Assembly (NCBI GenBank): GCA_965215045.1
Contig: OZ244031.1
Coordinates: 1,798,001 to 1,862,000, forward strand
Direction: 5' to 3'
DNA from: G965215045 sp965215045
GTDB taxonomy: Bacteria; Pseudomonadota; Gammaproteobacteria; JABABF01
Length of the DNA stretch: 64,000 bases
Of the stretch, positions 30,385 to 39,408 are shown piece by piece (the stretch's first letter is position 1; the number at the start of each line of letters is the position of its first letter). A model generated the notes under the pieces. The model had not been told where the DNA came from and searched no databases. It was given only the letters and a program-made list of their open reading frames with translations. Both the position numbers and the translations under genes were made by a program.

Positions 30385-32328
30385 ATGAGAGTGTTCAAAA
30401 ATGTACTGTGGCGGGGTCCAGTCCTTGCCGCGGGTCTCGCCTTCTTGTTGTGCACCGCACTGCCGGTGCTGGCACAAACACCGCAGCGCCCGTATCCGCA
30501 GACAGAGCAGCGTGCCCCCTGTGCCGACTACCAGCCCCTGCGCCAGCCCTTCTTCGGCGACACGCACGTGCACACCGCCTATTCCCTGGATGCGGCGTTG
30601 CAGGGCACGCGCAACACACCCGAGGACGCCTACCGTTTTGCGCGCGGGGAGGAACTGGGCGTGCAGCCCTATGATCGTCGGGGTCGTCCGCTGCGCACCC
30701 TGCAGTTGCAACGGCCGCTGGATTTCACCGTGGTCAGCGACCACGGTGAAATGCTGGGAGAGGTATCGATCTGTTCCACCCCGGGTGCGGACGGTTACTA
30801 TGCCCTGCACTGCCTGGTCTACCGCTGGCTGCCCAAGATCGCGTTTTTCTGGATGAACGATCGTGCCAGCGACCCGGACAAGCCGCGCTTTTCTTTTTGC
30901 AAGGAGGATGACAAACGCTGCCTTGATGCGGCAAAAGGACGCTGGGGAAAAATCCAGGAGGCGGCCGAGAACGCCTATGATCGCAGCAGTTCCTGCGATT
31001 TCACTTCCTTCGTCGGCTACGAGTGGACGGCGAACTCCGCGGTCAACCTGCACCGCAACGTGGTGTTCCGCAACCGGGATGTGCCGGCCTTGCCGATCAG
31101 CGTCTACGAGGCGGGCGTCCCCGAAGAACTCTGGCGGCAACTGCGCCGCAACTGCCTGGGGAATTGCGATGTGATCACCATTCCCCACAATTCCAATCTC
31201 AGCGATGGCCTGATGTTTCCCGCGCCGGAGCAGGCACCCCTGGATGCGTTGGCGGCCAATTTGCGCGCGCAAATTGAACCGGTGCTGGAAGTGTTCCAGC
31301 ACAAGGGAGACTCGGAGTGCTGGTTCGGCGAGGGCGCAACGGATGAACTGTGCGCCTTTGAAAAACTGCCTTACAGCACTTTCCGCGGCAAGTTCACCCC
31401 CGACAGTGCCAAGTCGCCCAGTGCCGCCAGTGGCTTTGCGCGCGGGATCCTGGCCGACGGCCTGCGTTATGCGCAGAAGATCGGTGCCAATCCCTACCAG
31501 CTGGGTTTCATCGGCAGCACCGATACACACCTGGGCACGCCCGGTCAGGTCGCAGAAGACAACCACCCGGCAGGCCATGGCGGTGCCGGCAAAGGTGCGC
31601 GCAAGCGCATCCCCAAGGGGCTGCCGGACACGGAAGAATTCAACCCGGGCGGCCTGGCAGTGGTCTGGGCCGAGGAGAATACGCGGGATTCACTTTTTGC
31701 AGCACTGCGCCGGCGCGAGACCTATTCGACCAGCGGGCCGCGCATCCGGCTGCGCTTTTTTGGCGGTTGGAATTACGGCGGCAATATATGCTCCGGGGGT
31801 GTTTCCTTCGCCAGCCGCGGGTATGCCGGCGGCGTGCCGATGGGCGGGGTGTTGAGAGGCAGGCCGACGGGCGGCGTCCCGCGTTTTGCCATCCAGGCGG
31901 CGCGCGACCCCGGTGCCCCGGGTCGGCCCGGCATGGCACTGGAGAGAATCCAACTGATCAAGGTGTCGGTAGATGCCAACGGTGAGAGCAAGGAGCGGGT
32001 CTACGATGTCAGCGGGCGGGGACTGGAGGACCCGCGCCAAGCCGTCGACCTCCAGAGCTGCACCAACCAGGGTGGCGGCTTCTACCGGCTGTGCACCACC
32101 TGGCGGGACCCGGATTTCAATCCCCGGGAGCAAGCCTACTACTACGCGCGGGTGCTGGAACTGCCCACCTGTCGCTGGAGCCAGCAGGTGTGCAATGCGC
32201 GCGGCGTCGATTGCGAACGCCCGGAGACCGTGGGCGAGGGACTGGAATTCTGTTGCAGTGCAGAGCACCGCCCGGTCATCCAGGAACGGGCACTCTCCTC
32301 GCCGATCTGGTACAACCCGGGTTCCTGA
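30385..32328 (+). CDS. Exported DUF3604 (PHP-like) protein
   Basis: A 647-residue secreted or periplasmic protein. The signal peptide MRVFKNVLWRG...AGLAFLLCTALPVLA is probably cut after LAQ. The mature part opens with FFGDTHVHTAYSLDA, the HxH metal motif of PHP-type phosphoesterases. Other conserved pieces are DFTVVSDHGEMLG, SFVGYEWTAN, NVVFRNRDVP, IPHNSNLSDG and LGFIGSTDTHLGTPG, giving further His/Asp metal ligands. About ten cysteines suggest disulphides, fitting export. DUF3604 proteins are common in marine gammaproteobacteria, and their function is unproven. ATG 30385 is chosen for the signal peptide and the upstream G-run. A CATAAT at 30347-30352 may be its -10 box. Confidence 0.85.
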   Translation: MRVFKNVLWRGPVLAAGLAFLLCTALPVLAQTPQRPYPQTEQRAPCADYQPLRQPFFGDTHVHTAYSLDAALQGTRNTPEDAYRFARGEELGVQPYDRRGRPLRTLQLQRPLDFTVVSDHGEMLGEVSICSTPGADGYYALHCLVYRWLPKIAFFWMNDRASDPDKPRFSFCKEDDKRCLDAAKGRWGKIQEAAENAYDRSSSCDFTSFVGYEWTANSAVNLHRNVVFRNRDVPALPISVYEAGVPEELWRQLRRNCLGNCDVITIPHNSNLSDGLMFPAPEQAPLDALAANLRAQIEPVLEVFQHKGDSECWFGEGATDELCAFEKLPYSTFRGKFTPDSAKSPSAASGFARGILADGLRYAQKIGANPYQLGFIGSTDTHLGTPGQVAEDNHPAGHGGAGKGARKRIPKGLPDTEEFNPGGLAVVWAEENTRDSLFAALRRRETYSTSGPRIRLRFFGGWNYGGNICSGGVSFASRGYAGGVPMGGVLRGRPTGGVPRFAIQAARDPGAPGRPGMALERIQLIKVSVDANGESKERVYDVSGRGLEDPRQAVDLQSCTNQGGGFYRLCTTWRDPDFNPREQAYYYARVLELPTCRWSQQVCNARGVDCERPETVGEGLEFCCSAEHRPVIQERALSSPIWYNPGS

Positions 32329-32531
32329 GCCCGGGTGCTGGCCCCGCTACCCATTGGGGCCTGTCCCGGCACCGGCCGACGCCGGCACCCTGCAGCGTTT
32401 CCCGCCCGGTCATTCTAAGAACGCGCACCGCATGCCGTGCGGGCGGATGTCGGGTGCGGGCCGTCCGTTAAAATACCCGGCCTGAACTGAAAGACGGCCC
32501 TGCACCGGGCGTCGATGCCCCGGGAAACTCC

Positions 32532-33941
32532 ATGGAATACATCAGCACGCGCGGTGGCGTCCCGGCGCGCAATTTTGAGCAGACGCTGCTGGAAGGGCTG
32601 GCCGCCGACGGTGGGCTGTACCTGCCGCGGGAACTGCCGCGCTACGGCCGGGAGGAAATTCTCTCCTGGAAAGACCTGGGCTATGCCGAACTGTCGGAGC
32701 GTATCCTGCGGCCTTTTGTCGGCGATTGCCTGGGGGAGGCGGAGTTCCGGGAACTGCTGCAACAGGGCTGCGACGCTTTTGCTGTGCAGGAGGTGACGCC
32801 GCTGCATCCACTGGCCCCCGGGGAGTGGATGCTGGAGTTGTTTCACGGCCCGACTCTTTCTTTCAAGGACTGTGCGATGCAGTTGCTGGGTCGTCTGCTG
32901 GATGCCGTGCTGGCAAAACGCGAGCGCCGCGCCGTGGTGCTGGGAGCGACCTCCGGGGACACCGGCTCGGCGGCGATCGCCGCCTGTATCGACTCGCCCC
33001 GGATCGACACCGTCATCCTGCATCCGCACGGCCGGGTCTCGGAAGTGCAACGCCGGCAGATGACCACGGTGCGCGCACCCAACGTACACAACCTCGCCGT
33101 GGAAGGGGATTTCGACGATTGCCAGGCGATCGTCAAGCAGTGCTTTGCCGCCGCGGATTTCCTGCCGCCGGGATGCGGGCTGGCAGCGGTGAACTCGATC
33201 AACTGGGCGCGCATCATGGCGCAGACCGTGTATTACTTCGCCGCCTGGTTGCGCTTGGGGGCACCGGCGACGGGCGCACTGTATTCCGTGCCCACGGGCA
33301 ACTTCGGCGATATTTACGCGGGCTACCTGGCCGCGCAAATGGGATTGCCGGTGCACCGCCTGGTGGCGGCGGTCGGCCGCAACGACGTGCTGCATCGTTT
33401 TTTCCGTGAGGGACACTGCAGCCGTTCGGAAGTGCAGCCCAGTCTTGCACCCAGCATCGACATCTCCGTGCCCAGCAATTTTGAGCGCCTGCTGTTCGAT
33501 TGGTGCGGCCGGGACCCGGAGCACCTGTGCTCCCTCATGCAAAACTTTCAGCAGCAGGGTGTCCTGGCACCGGGGGCACCGGCCGCCCCGGGTTTGCGGG
33601 AACTCTTTGACAGCGGGGCGGTCAGTGACGAGGAGCTGTGCCAGGGCATTGCGGATGTCTACCGGGAGCACGAATGCCTGGTCGACCCGCACACGGCAGT
33701 GGGCATCGTCGCCGGGCGGCGTTGCTGGGCGGCGGCCTCGGAGGCGGAGCTGCCGCGGGTCTTTCTCGCCACCGCGCACCCCGGCAAGTTTTCCCAGGTG
33801 TTGCAGCGCGCCGTGGGCTTTGCGCCGCCGCTGCCACCGGCCATCGAAGCCCTGCACGAACTGCCCGAGCAGTGTCGCGTGTTGCCGCCCCGGGCAGATG
33901 CGGTGCAGGAATATATCGAGGGGATTGCCGCCCGGCATTAG
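32532..33941 (+). CDS. thrC: Threonine synthase
   Basis: A 469-residue PLP enzyme converting O-phosphohomoserine to threonine. The fold-II motifs are FHGPTLSFKDCAMQLLGRLL with the PLP-binding lysine, LGATSGDTGSAA binding the cofactor phosphate, and SVPTGNFGDIYAGYLA. The N terminus (MEYISTRGGVPARNFEQTLL followed by EGLAADGGLYLPRELP) and length match the long gammaproteobacterial ThrC. In Pseudomonas thrC follows hom; here no hom is present and the upstream gene is the unrelated DUF3604 protein. It is followed by tRNA-Ala on the opposite strand. Confidence 0.96.
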   Translation: MEYISTRGGVPARNFEQTLLEGLAADGGLYLPRELPRYGREEILSWKDLGYAELSERILRPFVGDCLGEAEFRELLQQGCDAFAVQEVTPLHPLAPGEWMLELFHGPTLSFKDCAMQLLGRLLDAVLAKRERRAVVLGATSGDTGSAAIAACIDSPRIDTVILHPHGRVSEVQRRQMTTVRAPNVHNLAVEGDFDDCQAIVKQCFAAADFLPPGCGLAAVNSINWARIMAQTVYYFAAWLRLGAPATGALYSVPTGNFGDIYAGYLAAQMGLPVHRLVAAVGRNDVLHRFFREGHCSRSEVQPSLAPSIDISVPSNFERLLFDWCGRDPEHLCSLMQNFQQQGVLAPGAPAAPGLRELFDSGAVSDEELCQGIADVYREHECLVDPHTAVGIVAGRRCWAAASEAELPRVFLATAHPGKFSQVLQRAVGFAPPLPPAIEALHELPEQCRVLPPRADAVQEYIEGIAARH

Positions 33942-34000
33942 CCGCCGGACGGGCCTTGCTCACTCCCCTGGGCGGGGTGCATGCGGCAGCCGGGAGCCGG

Positions 34001-34076
34001 TGGTGGAACTGGGGGGAGTCGAACCCCCGACCTCGACATTGCGAACGTCGCGCTCTCCCAACTGAGCTACAGTCCC
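34001..34076 (-). tRNA. tRNA-Ala (CGC)
   Basis: A 76-nt cloverleaf on the minus strand: acceptor GGGACTG with CAGTTCC including the G3-U70 wobble pair that identifies alanine tRNAs, anticodon loop TTCGCAA (CGC, reading GCG), T-arm GGTTCGACTCC and encoded CCA. Confidence 0.94.
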
Positions 34077-34402
34077 GCATTTCCACAGCCGCCGGTATTT
34101 TATCGCAGGCTTTGTGCCCCTGGCTTTCCCGGGAGGGGGTCGCCCGGGGGTCGCTGCAAACAGCCCCGTCCGCCGTCCGCCACCTCAATCCGGGGTCGCC
34201 CGGGAGGGTGCTGCAAACAGCTCCGTCCGCCGTCCGCCACCTCAATCCGGGGTCGCCCGGGAACCGCTGCAAACAGCCCGTCAAGTAGCGGCATGGACGG
34301 GTGGTGGCGGCGAATGATATGCGGGGGTACCGGGCCGTTCTTGCGAGGCCTTATAATTTTGCCCGCTCCCAGTGGAATGATTTGCAATAGAGAGGTCTGC
34401 CG
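34077..34402. other. Intergenic region with repeats, between tRNA-Ala and SDR gene
   Basis: No gene is evident in these 326 bp. The middle is filled by a 56-57-bp tandem repeat (listed separately). A TATAAT at 34352-34357 is the likely -10 box of the SDR/acyl-CoA dehydrogenase operon, with no good -35 hexamer. GAGAGG lies just before the SDR start. Confidence 0.5.
34136..34282. repeat. Tandem repeat, 2.5 copies of a 56-57-bp unit
   Basis: Units begin GGGGTCGCCCGGG at 34136, 34192 and 34249 and run through GCTGCAAACAG, then CCGTCCGCCGTCCGCCACCT, then CAATCC; the third copy stops after GCTGCAAACAGCCCGTC. Small differences occur just after the CCCGGG. No spacers separate the units, so it is not CRISPR. 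Confidence 0.85.
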
Positions 34403-35293
34403 ATGAGTGGAATTTGTGCGGGACGGGGCGTGATCATCACCGGTGCCGGTCAGGGCCTGGGGCGCTCCCATGCGTTGGCTTTTGCCGCCGAGGGTGCCGG
34501 GGTGCTGGTCAATGACATTAACACCCAGGCGGCGGAGGAGACCGTCGCCAGGGTCCGGGAAATGGGCGGCAATGCGGTGGCCAACAGCGGGGACATCAGT
34601 TCGCATGCGGCGGCCGGGGAAATCGTCGGTGCCGCCCTGGATGCTTTTGGCGACTTGCACGTGGTGGTCAACAATGCCGGCATCTGCAGGGACCGCATGT
34701 TCTTTTCGCTCTCGGAAGAAGACTGGGATGCGGTCGTCCGGGTGCACCTGAAGGGGCATTTCTGCATTTCCAGCAACGCCTGCGCCTACTGGCGCAAGCA
34801 GACCAAGGAGAGTGGCACCCCGGCAGATGCGCGCATCATCAACACCTGTTCCGGTGCCGGCCTGCAGGGTTCGGTGGGGCAGTCCAACTATGCGGCTGCC
34901 AAGGGCGGCATCGCCGCCCTGACCCTGGTGCAGGCGGTGGAACTCAAACGCTATGGCATTACCGCCAATGCGATTGCGCCGTCGGCGCGCACGGCGATGA
35001 CCACGCAGGTCGAGGAGTTTGCCCAGCGCATGAAAAAACCCGAGGACGACAGCTTCGATTACTACAGCCCGGACAACATCTCCCCGCTGGTCGTGTGGTT
35101 GGGCAGCCCGTTGTCGGCCGCGGTCAGTGGCCGGGTTTTCGAATTGGAGGGCGGGAAGATCAGCATCGCCGACGGCTGGCGCACCACGACGCCGGTCGAC
35201 AAGGGAGGTCGCTGGGTGCCGGCGGAAGTCGGCGAGGCGGTGCAACAACTGCTGGAGCGGGAAGTCCCGCCCCAGGCGGTCTACGGCAGTTGA
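34403..35293 (+). CDS. SDR-family dehydrogenase, multifunctional-enzyme/17-beta-HSD type 4-like
   Basis: A 296-residue SDR with IITGAGQGLGRSHALAFAAE at the cofactor site, NNAGICRD, a catalytic Ser in NTCSGAGLQG, YAAAK (YxxxK) and a long C-terminal extension (residues 230-296) typical of the MFE-2/Hsd4A subgroup that oxidises 3-hydroxyacyl-CoA in fatty acid or steroid side-chain beta-oxidation. It lies 16 bp upstream of two acyl-CoA dehydrogenase genes, which supports a beta-oxidation role. The active-site lysine and tyrosine are present, so it should be active. The exact acyl chain is unknown. Confidence 0.85.
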   Translation: MSGICAGRGVIITGAGQGLGRSHALAFAAEGAGVLVNDINTQAAEETVARVREMGGNAVANSGDISSHAAAGEIVGAALDAFGDLHVVVNNAGICRDRMFFSLSEEDWDAVVRVHLKGHFCISSNACAYWRKQTKESGTPADARIINTCSGAGLQGSVGQSNYAAAKGGIAALTLVQAVELKRYGITANAIAPSARTAMTTQVEEFAQRMKKPEDDSFDYYSPDNISPLVVWLGSPLSAAVSGRVFELEGGKISIADGWRTTTPVDKGGRWVPAEVGEAVQQLLEREVPPQAVYGS

Positions 35294-35309
35294 GGACCGT
35301 CCACCGGGC

Positions 35310-36485
35310 ATGGAGTTTTCCCTGAGCGAGGAACAGCGCCTGGTCCAGGACACCGCGGCGGATTTTCTCGCCGCCTGCAGCACTTCGGAGGCGGTGCGCT
35401 CCGCCATGGCCTCCGAGAGCGGCTGGGATGCGGACTTGTGGCGGCGCATCTGCGCGGAGATGGGCTGGGGGGGTATTCATATCCCGGAAGATTGCGGCGG
35501 CCTGGGATTGGGTTGCGTCGAGTTGAGCCTGGTACTGGAGCAGATGGGACATCGCCTGCTCTGTGCTCCCTTCTTCTCCAGCATCTGCCTGGCGGCGAAC
35601 GCAGTGCTGCTGGCAGGCAGCCGGGAGCAGCGCCGGGAGTTGCTGCCGCAACTGGTCTCGGGCGAGAAGACGGCGAGCCTGGCATGGCAGCAGCCGGGTG
35701 CCGCCGACTGGCGGGAGGAGGCGGTTGGTGTGCGGGCGCAGAAGACCGACCGGGGCTGGCAGCTGGACGGGACGCTGTGCTACGTGTTGCACGGGCACAC
35801 GGCGGACTTCCTGGTGACGGCGGCACAACTCGCTCCCGATGGCGGCCTGGGTCTTTTCTGGCTGCCCGCCGAGCTGGAAGGGTTGCAGCGCACGCGCTTG
35901 CAGACCATGGACCAGACCCGCCCGCAGGCGGAGTTGCAGTTCCAAGCGGTGCAGGTCCCGGAGACCGCCCTGCTGGGTGAAGCGGCACACGGTGCCCAAG
36001 TGCTTGCCCAGACCCTGCAACTGGCGTCCGTCGCCCTGGCGGCGGAGCAGGCCGGCGGTGCGCGCCGCTGCCTGGAGATGGCGGTGGAATACACCGCCGA
36101 ACGCCGCCAGTTCGGGCGTCCGATCGCCTCTTTCCAGGCTGTCAAGCACAAGTGCGCCGACATGATGCTGCGCGTGGAGTCGATGCGCTCGGCAGCGTGG
36201 TATGCGGCCTGCATCGCCCAGGAGTTTCTGAGTGGCGGGGTGCTGGCCTGCGAGTTGCCCGAGGCCTCTGCGGTGGCACAGTCTTATTGTGCGGAGGGTT
36301 TTTTCCACTGCGCGGCGGAAAACCTGCAACTGCACGGCGGGGTGGGCTTCACCTGGGAGTATGACGTGCACCTGTATTTCAAGCGCGCCCGCGCGGCCGA
36401 GACTTGCCTGGGCGGACCGGACTGGCACCGCGAACGCCTTGCGGCGGCAGTGCTGGCACCCATGGCAGAGGAGGCCGGGACATGA
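35310..36485 (+). CDS. Acyl-CoA dehydrogenase, subunit 1 of a likely heteromeric pair
   Basis: A 391-residue FAD-dependent dehydrogenase that would introduce a trans-2 double bond into an acyl-CoA. The N-terminal helical domain starts MEFSLSEEQRLVQDTAADFL. The C-terminal domain has RRQFGRPIASFQAVKHKCAD and ends LQLHGGVGFTWEYDVHLYFK, as in the steroid-type ACAD partner subunits (ChsE1-like). ATG 35310 is chosen because the family N terminus starts there. Its stop overlaps the start of the next ACAD by four bases (ATGA), so equal amounts are made. Heteromeric alpha2beta2 ACADs of this kind act on cholesterol or bile-acid side chains; that substrate is inferred. Confidence 0.88.
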   Translation: MEFSLSEEQRLVQDTAADFLAACSTSEAVRSAMASESGWDADLWRRICAEMGWGGIHIPEDCGGLGLGCVELSLVLEQMGHRLLCAPFFSSICLAANAVLLAGSREQRRELLPQLVSGEKTASLAWQQPGAADWREEAVGVRAQKTDRGWQLDGTLCYVLHGHTADFLVTAAQLAPDGGLGLFWLPAELEGLQRTRLQTMDQTRPQAELQFQAVQVPETALLGEAAHGAQVLAQTLQLASVALAAEQAGGARRCLEMAVEYTAERRQFGRPIASFQAVKHKCADMMLRVESMRSAAWYAACIAQEFLSGGVLACELPEASAVAQSYCAEGFFHCAAENLQLHGGVGFTWEYDVHLYFKRARAAETCLGGPDWHRERLAAAVLAPMAEEAGT

Positions 36486-37693
36486 AACTGGGGTTTTCCC
36501 CTGCAGAAGAACAGTTCCGCGAAGAGATCGCGGGCTGGCTGCGGGAGAACCTCTGCGGCGAGTTTGAACCGCTGCGCTTCCGCGGCGGACCGGGCGAAGA
36601 GCACTTGTTTTTCGAGGAGCGCCACGCCTGGGAGAAAAAACTGGCCCAGGGACGCTGGGTCGGTGTCGGCTGGCCCGAGGCGCACGGCGGCCGCGGCCTG
36701 GACCTGAACCGCCAGGTGATCTTCCACGAGGAATACGCCCGCGCCGGCGGCCCGGGGCGCGTGGGGCACATGGGCGAGACCCTGGCCGGACCGACGATCA
36801 TCGCCTTCGGTGCCCGCGAGCAACAAGAGCGTTTCCTGCCCGGCATCCTCTCTGGAGAGACCCTGTGGTGCCAGGGGTACTCCGAACCCGGGGCGGGCTC
36901 TGACCTGGCAGCGGTGCGCACCCGCGCGCGTTTAGACAGCGACGCCGGGCAATGGGTGCTGGATGGACAGAAGGTCTGGACCTCGCTCGCCCTGGAGTCC
37001 GACTGGTGCTTCGTGCTGGCGCGTTGCGAGGAGGGCTCCCAGGGGCGCGAGGGCCTCTGCTACCTGCTCGTGCCGATGAAAGCCCCGGGAGTGGAAGTGC
37101 GTCCCATTCGCCAGCTGACCGGCAGCTCGGAATTCAACGAGGTCTTTTTCGACGGCGCGCGCACCGCGGCCGACAACATTGTCGGTGCACCGGGGGAGGG
37201 CTGGAAAGTGGCGATGGCCACCCTGGGTTTTGAACGCGGCGTCTCCACCCTGGGACAGCAGATGAATTTCTTCAACGAGTTCCGGGAGCTGCTTCGTCGT
37301 GCGCGCGACAACGGCGCCCTGCAGGACCCGGCCCTGCGCCAGCGCCTTGCGGCCTCCTGGGCCGGCCTGCGCATCATGCGTTACAACGCGCTGCGCGTGC
37401 TGAGCGGGGCACAGTCCGGTACCCTGGCCCCGGAGGCGATGATCTCCAAGCTCTACTGGGCCACCTGGCACCGGGACTTCGGCAAGCTGGCGATGGATGT
37501 GCTGGGGCCGGAAGCCGAGCTGCTGGAGGACGGGGAGTACACACTCAGCCGCCTGCAGAGCGTGCACCTGTTCAGCCGCGCCGACACCATCTACGCCGGC
37601 AGCAACGAGATTCAACGCAACATCATCGCCGAGCGCGCCCTGGGAATGCCGCGCGAACCCCGCGCCCCGACACAAACCGCAAAGAAGAACTGA
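36482..37693 (+). CDS. Acyl-CoA dehydrogenase, subunit 2 of a likely heteromeric pair
   Basis: A 403-residue acyl-CoA dehydrogenase beginning MKLGFSPAEEQFREEIAGWL. The FAD/substrate motif WCQGYSEPGAGSDLA is clear, as is the C-terminal TIYAGSNEIQRNIIAERALG. At the usual catalytic glutamate position of MCAD-type enzymes (YEG) it has YAG, a change seen in steroid-type ACADs whose base lies elsewhere or on the partner subunit. It overlaps the upstream ACAD by four bases. Together with the SDR upstream it forms a three-gene beta-oxidation operon; thiolase and hydratase genes are not adjacent. Confidence 0.88.
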   Translation: MKLGFSPAEEQFREEIAGWLRENLCGEFEPLRFRGGPGEEHLFFEERHAWEKKLAQGRWVGVGWPEAHGGRGLDLNRQVIFHEEYARAGGPGRVGHMGETLAGPTIIAFGAREQQERFLPGILSGETLWCQGYSEPGAGSDLAAVRTRARLDSDAGQWVLDGQKVWTSLALESDWCFVLARCEEGSQGREGLCYLLVPMKAPGVEVRPIRQLTGSSEFNEVFFDGARTAADNIVGAPGEGWKVAMATLGFERGVSTLGQQMNFFNEFRELLRRARDNGALQDPALRQRLAASWAGLRIMRYNALRVLSGAQSGTLAPEAMISKLYWATWHRDFGKLAMDVLGPEAELLEDGEYTLSRLQSVHLFSRADTIYAGSNEIQRNIIAERALGMPREPRAPTQTAKKN

Positions 37694-37714
37694 GACGACG
37701 CGCTGCGCGCCGCC

Positions 37715-38023
37715 TCAAAAAGTGTTTTCGCCGATCCGGCGCCTGGCCATGGCCCGGGCGATCAGCCGGCCCAGCCAGCCATAGAAAACGGGGATTGCAA
37801 ACACAAACAGCAGCCGCAGCAGCGGCGGCCAGTTGCCGATGGGAAATCCCAGGAATGCCGCCAGCCCCACCACGGGATAGAGCGGACCCAGCGTCAGGAT
37901 CAGGATCCACTGGAAAATGCCGCCGACAGCGAAAGCCGGACCGGCGGAAAGAAGCCCCAGCAGGGCGATGAGCACACCCCAAAAAGCCCCCCGTCTGCCC
38001 CACTTGATAACGGACACTGCCAT
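37715..38023 (-). CDS. Small integral membrane protein of unknown function
   Basis: A 102-residue protein with three predicted membrane segments: GAFWGVLIALLGLLSAGPA near residue 10, a second from about 35 to 55 (WILILTLGPLYPVVGLAAFL), and LLRLLFVFAIPVFYGWLG near 70, ending in a basic tail (ARAMARRRIG). The start at 38023 is preceded by GGGGAAG. It is convergent with the ACAD operon (21 bp between stops) and divergent from the iron-uptake gene, whose Fur box lies about 150 bp away. I do not recognise the family. Confidence 0.6.
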   Translation of the reverse strand: MAVSVIKWGRRGAFWGVLIALLGLLSAGPAFAVGGIFQWILILTLGPLYPVVGLAAFLGFPIGNWPPLLRLLFVFAIPVFYGWLGRLIARAMARRRIGENTF

Positions 38024-38168
38024 GCTGTGCTTCCCCCGTCCGGCCCCGATGCGGTCAATCTTAACACGGGAAGGGAGTACTCTTATCCGCTTGTTGCGGG
38101 AGACCGCAGGTGTCTGCCGCCGATGCGGGCCCGGCATGCATTCTCATTGACAGGATACAAAAGACTAA

Positions 38169-38183
38169 TGATAATTCTTATCA
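38169..38183 (+). promoter_or_regulatory. Fur box upstream of the iron transporter
   Basis: TGATAAT-T-CTTATCA matches the 7-1-7 Fur consensus (TGATAATnATTATCA) at all but one base. It lies 25 bp before the substrate-binding protein start, where bound Fe-Fur would block transcription. Further AT-rich sequence to 38193 may extend the site. Confidence 0.8.
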
Positions 38184-38207
38184 ATTATTTTTAGGCGGGA
38201 CGTGAGA

Positions 38208-39275
38208 ATGCTGCGAATGAGAGGCGGGTGGGGCAGGGCCCTGGGTGCGTTTTGCGCGGCGTTTTGCCTGCTGGCCCTGGCCGCCTGCGAGGCGCGCAGT
38301 GCCGGGCGCAAGGCGGGGCAGAAGGAACCGGTGGTGGTCTACTCGGCGCGCAAGGAGCACCTGATCAAGCCGGTGTTCGAGATGTTCACTGCCCGCAGCG
38401 GCATCCCGGTGCGCTACCTGACGGACAGTGCGGCACCGCTGTTGCTGCGCCTGGAGACGGAGGCCGAGAACACGCCCGCCGACCTGCTGTTGACGGTCGA
38501 TGCCGGCCACCTGTGGCAGGCGGCGGAGCGGGGCGTGTTGCAGCGCACGGACTCGGAGACCCTGCAGGGCAATATCCCGGCGCAATTGCGGGACCCGCGC
38601 AACCACTGGTTCGGCCTCTCGCTGCGGGCGCGCACGATCGTCTACGCACCGGAGCGTGTCAAGGAATGGGAATTGGCCCGGGTGGACTACGCCGACTTGG
38701 CAGCACCCCGGTGGCGGGGGCGACTGTGCTTGCGCAGCGGCAAAAAGGTCTACAACCTCTCCCTGACAGGCTCCCTGCTGCATCACCTGGGGGAACAGAG
38801 AACCCTGGCCGTGGTGCAGGGCTGGGTGCGCAACCTGGGATTGCCGCCTTTTGACAGCGATACCCGCGCGATGGAGGCGATCCTGGCCGGGCGCTGTGAC
38901 CTGACCGTGGTCAACACGTATTATTACGGGCGCCTGCAGCGCAAATGGAGCGAGCAGGGCAAGACGCTGCCGCTTGCAATTTCCTGGCCCGGGCAACGCG
39001 GCACCGGCGTGCATGTCAATATCTCCGGTGCTGGCATCACTCGCCATGCCGGGAATCCCAAGGGTGCGCGCGCCCTGCTGGAATGGCTGGCGGGAGAGCA
39101 GGCCCAGCAGCTGTTTGCCTCTCTGAACCTGGAATACCCGGTGCACCCGCAAGTGCCGCCGGCACCGCAAGTGCGCGCCTGGGGGGAGTTCACCGCAGAC
39201 CGGCTGAACGTGGCCGAACTGGGGCGCCGGCAGGCGCAGGCGGCGCGCATCATCGACCGGGCCGGTTGGAATTGA
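38208..39275 (+). CDS. Ferric iron ABC transporter substrate-binding lipoprotein (FbpA/FutA type)
   Basis: A 355-residue exported iron-binding protein of the type 2 periplasmic family. The N terminus has a signal peptide ending in a lipobox (LLALAAC), so it is probably a lipoprotein. The mature part starts VVVYSARKEHLIKPVFEMF, as in FbpA, and carries the consecutive iron-ligand tyrosines in VVNTYYYGRL (near residue 240). The C terminus has GARALLEWLAGEQAQQLFAS. A near-perfect Fur box precedes it, so it should be made under iron starvation. Three start codons are clustered (GTG 38202, ATG 38208, ATG 38217); 38208 has the best spacing from GCGGGA. The permease gene follows after 133 bp. Confidence 0.88.
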   Translation: MLRMRGGWGRALGAFCAAFCLLALAACEARSAGRKAGQKEPVVVYSARKEHLIKPVFEMFTARSGIPVRYLTDSAAPLLLRLETEAENTPADLLLTVDAGHLWQAAERGVLQRTDSETLQGNIPAQLRDPRNHWFGLSLRARTIVYAPERVKEWELARVDYADLAAPRWRGRLCLRSGKKVYNLSLTGSLLHHLGEQRTLAVVQGWVRNLGLPPFDSDTRAMEAILAGRCDLTVVNTYYYGRLQRKWSEQGKTLPLAISWPGQRGTGVHVNISGAGITRHAGNPKGARALLEWLAGEQAQQLFASLNLEYPVHPQVPPAPQVRAWGEFTADRLNVAELGRRQAQAARIIDRAGWN

Positions 39276-39408
39276 GGGCGAGCGGCACAGCGGGCACCTG
39301 TCGGGCGTCGTGCCGGCGGGGTGTGAGTGCGGTCGCTGAGGCCGCAGCCGTGTGCGGGCAGGCCGGCGGCCCGGGTACGGCGGGATGTAAAAAGGAGAGT
39401 TTGCGGCG

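Noticed and set aside
29212..31578. 788-residue version of the esterase
   Set aside because: The extra N terminus is antisense to the DUF3604 gene. The HSL-family protein begins at 30165.
34136..34282. Possible CRISPR array
   Set aside because: The units are 56-57 bp and directly adjacent without spacers, and there are no cas genes in the window. The same holds for 63285-63479.
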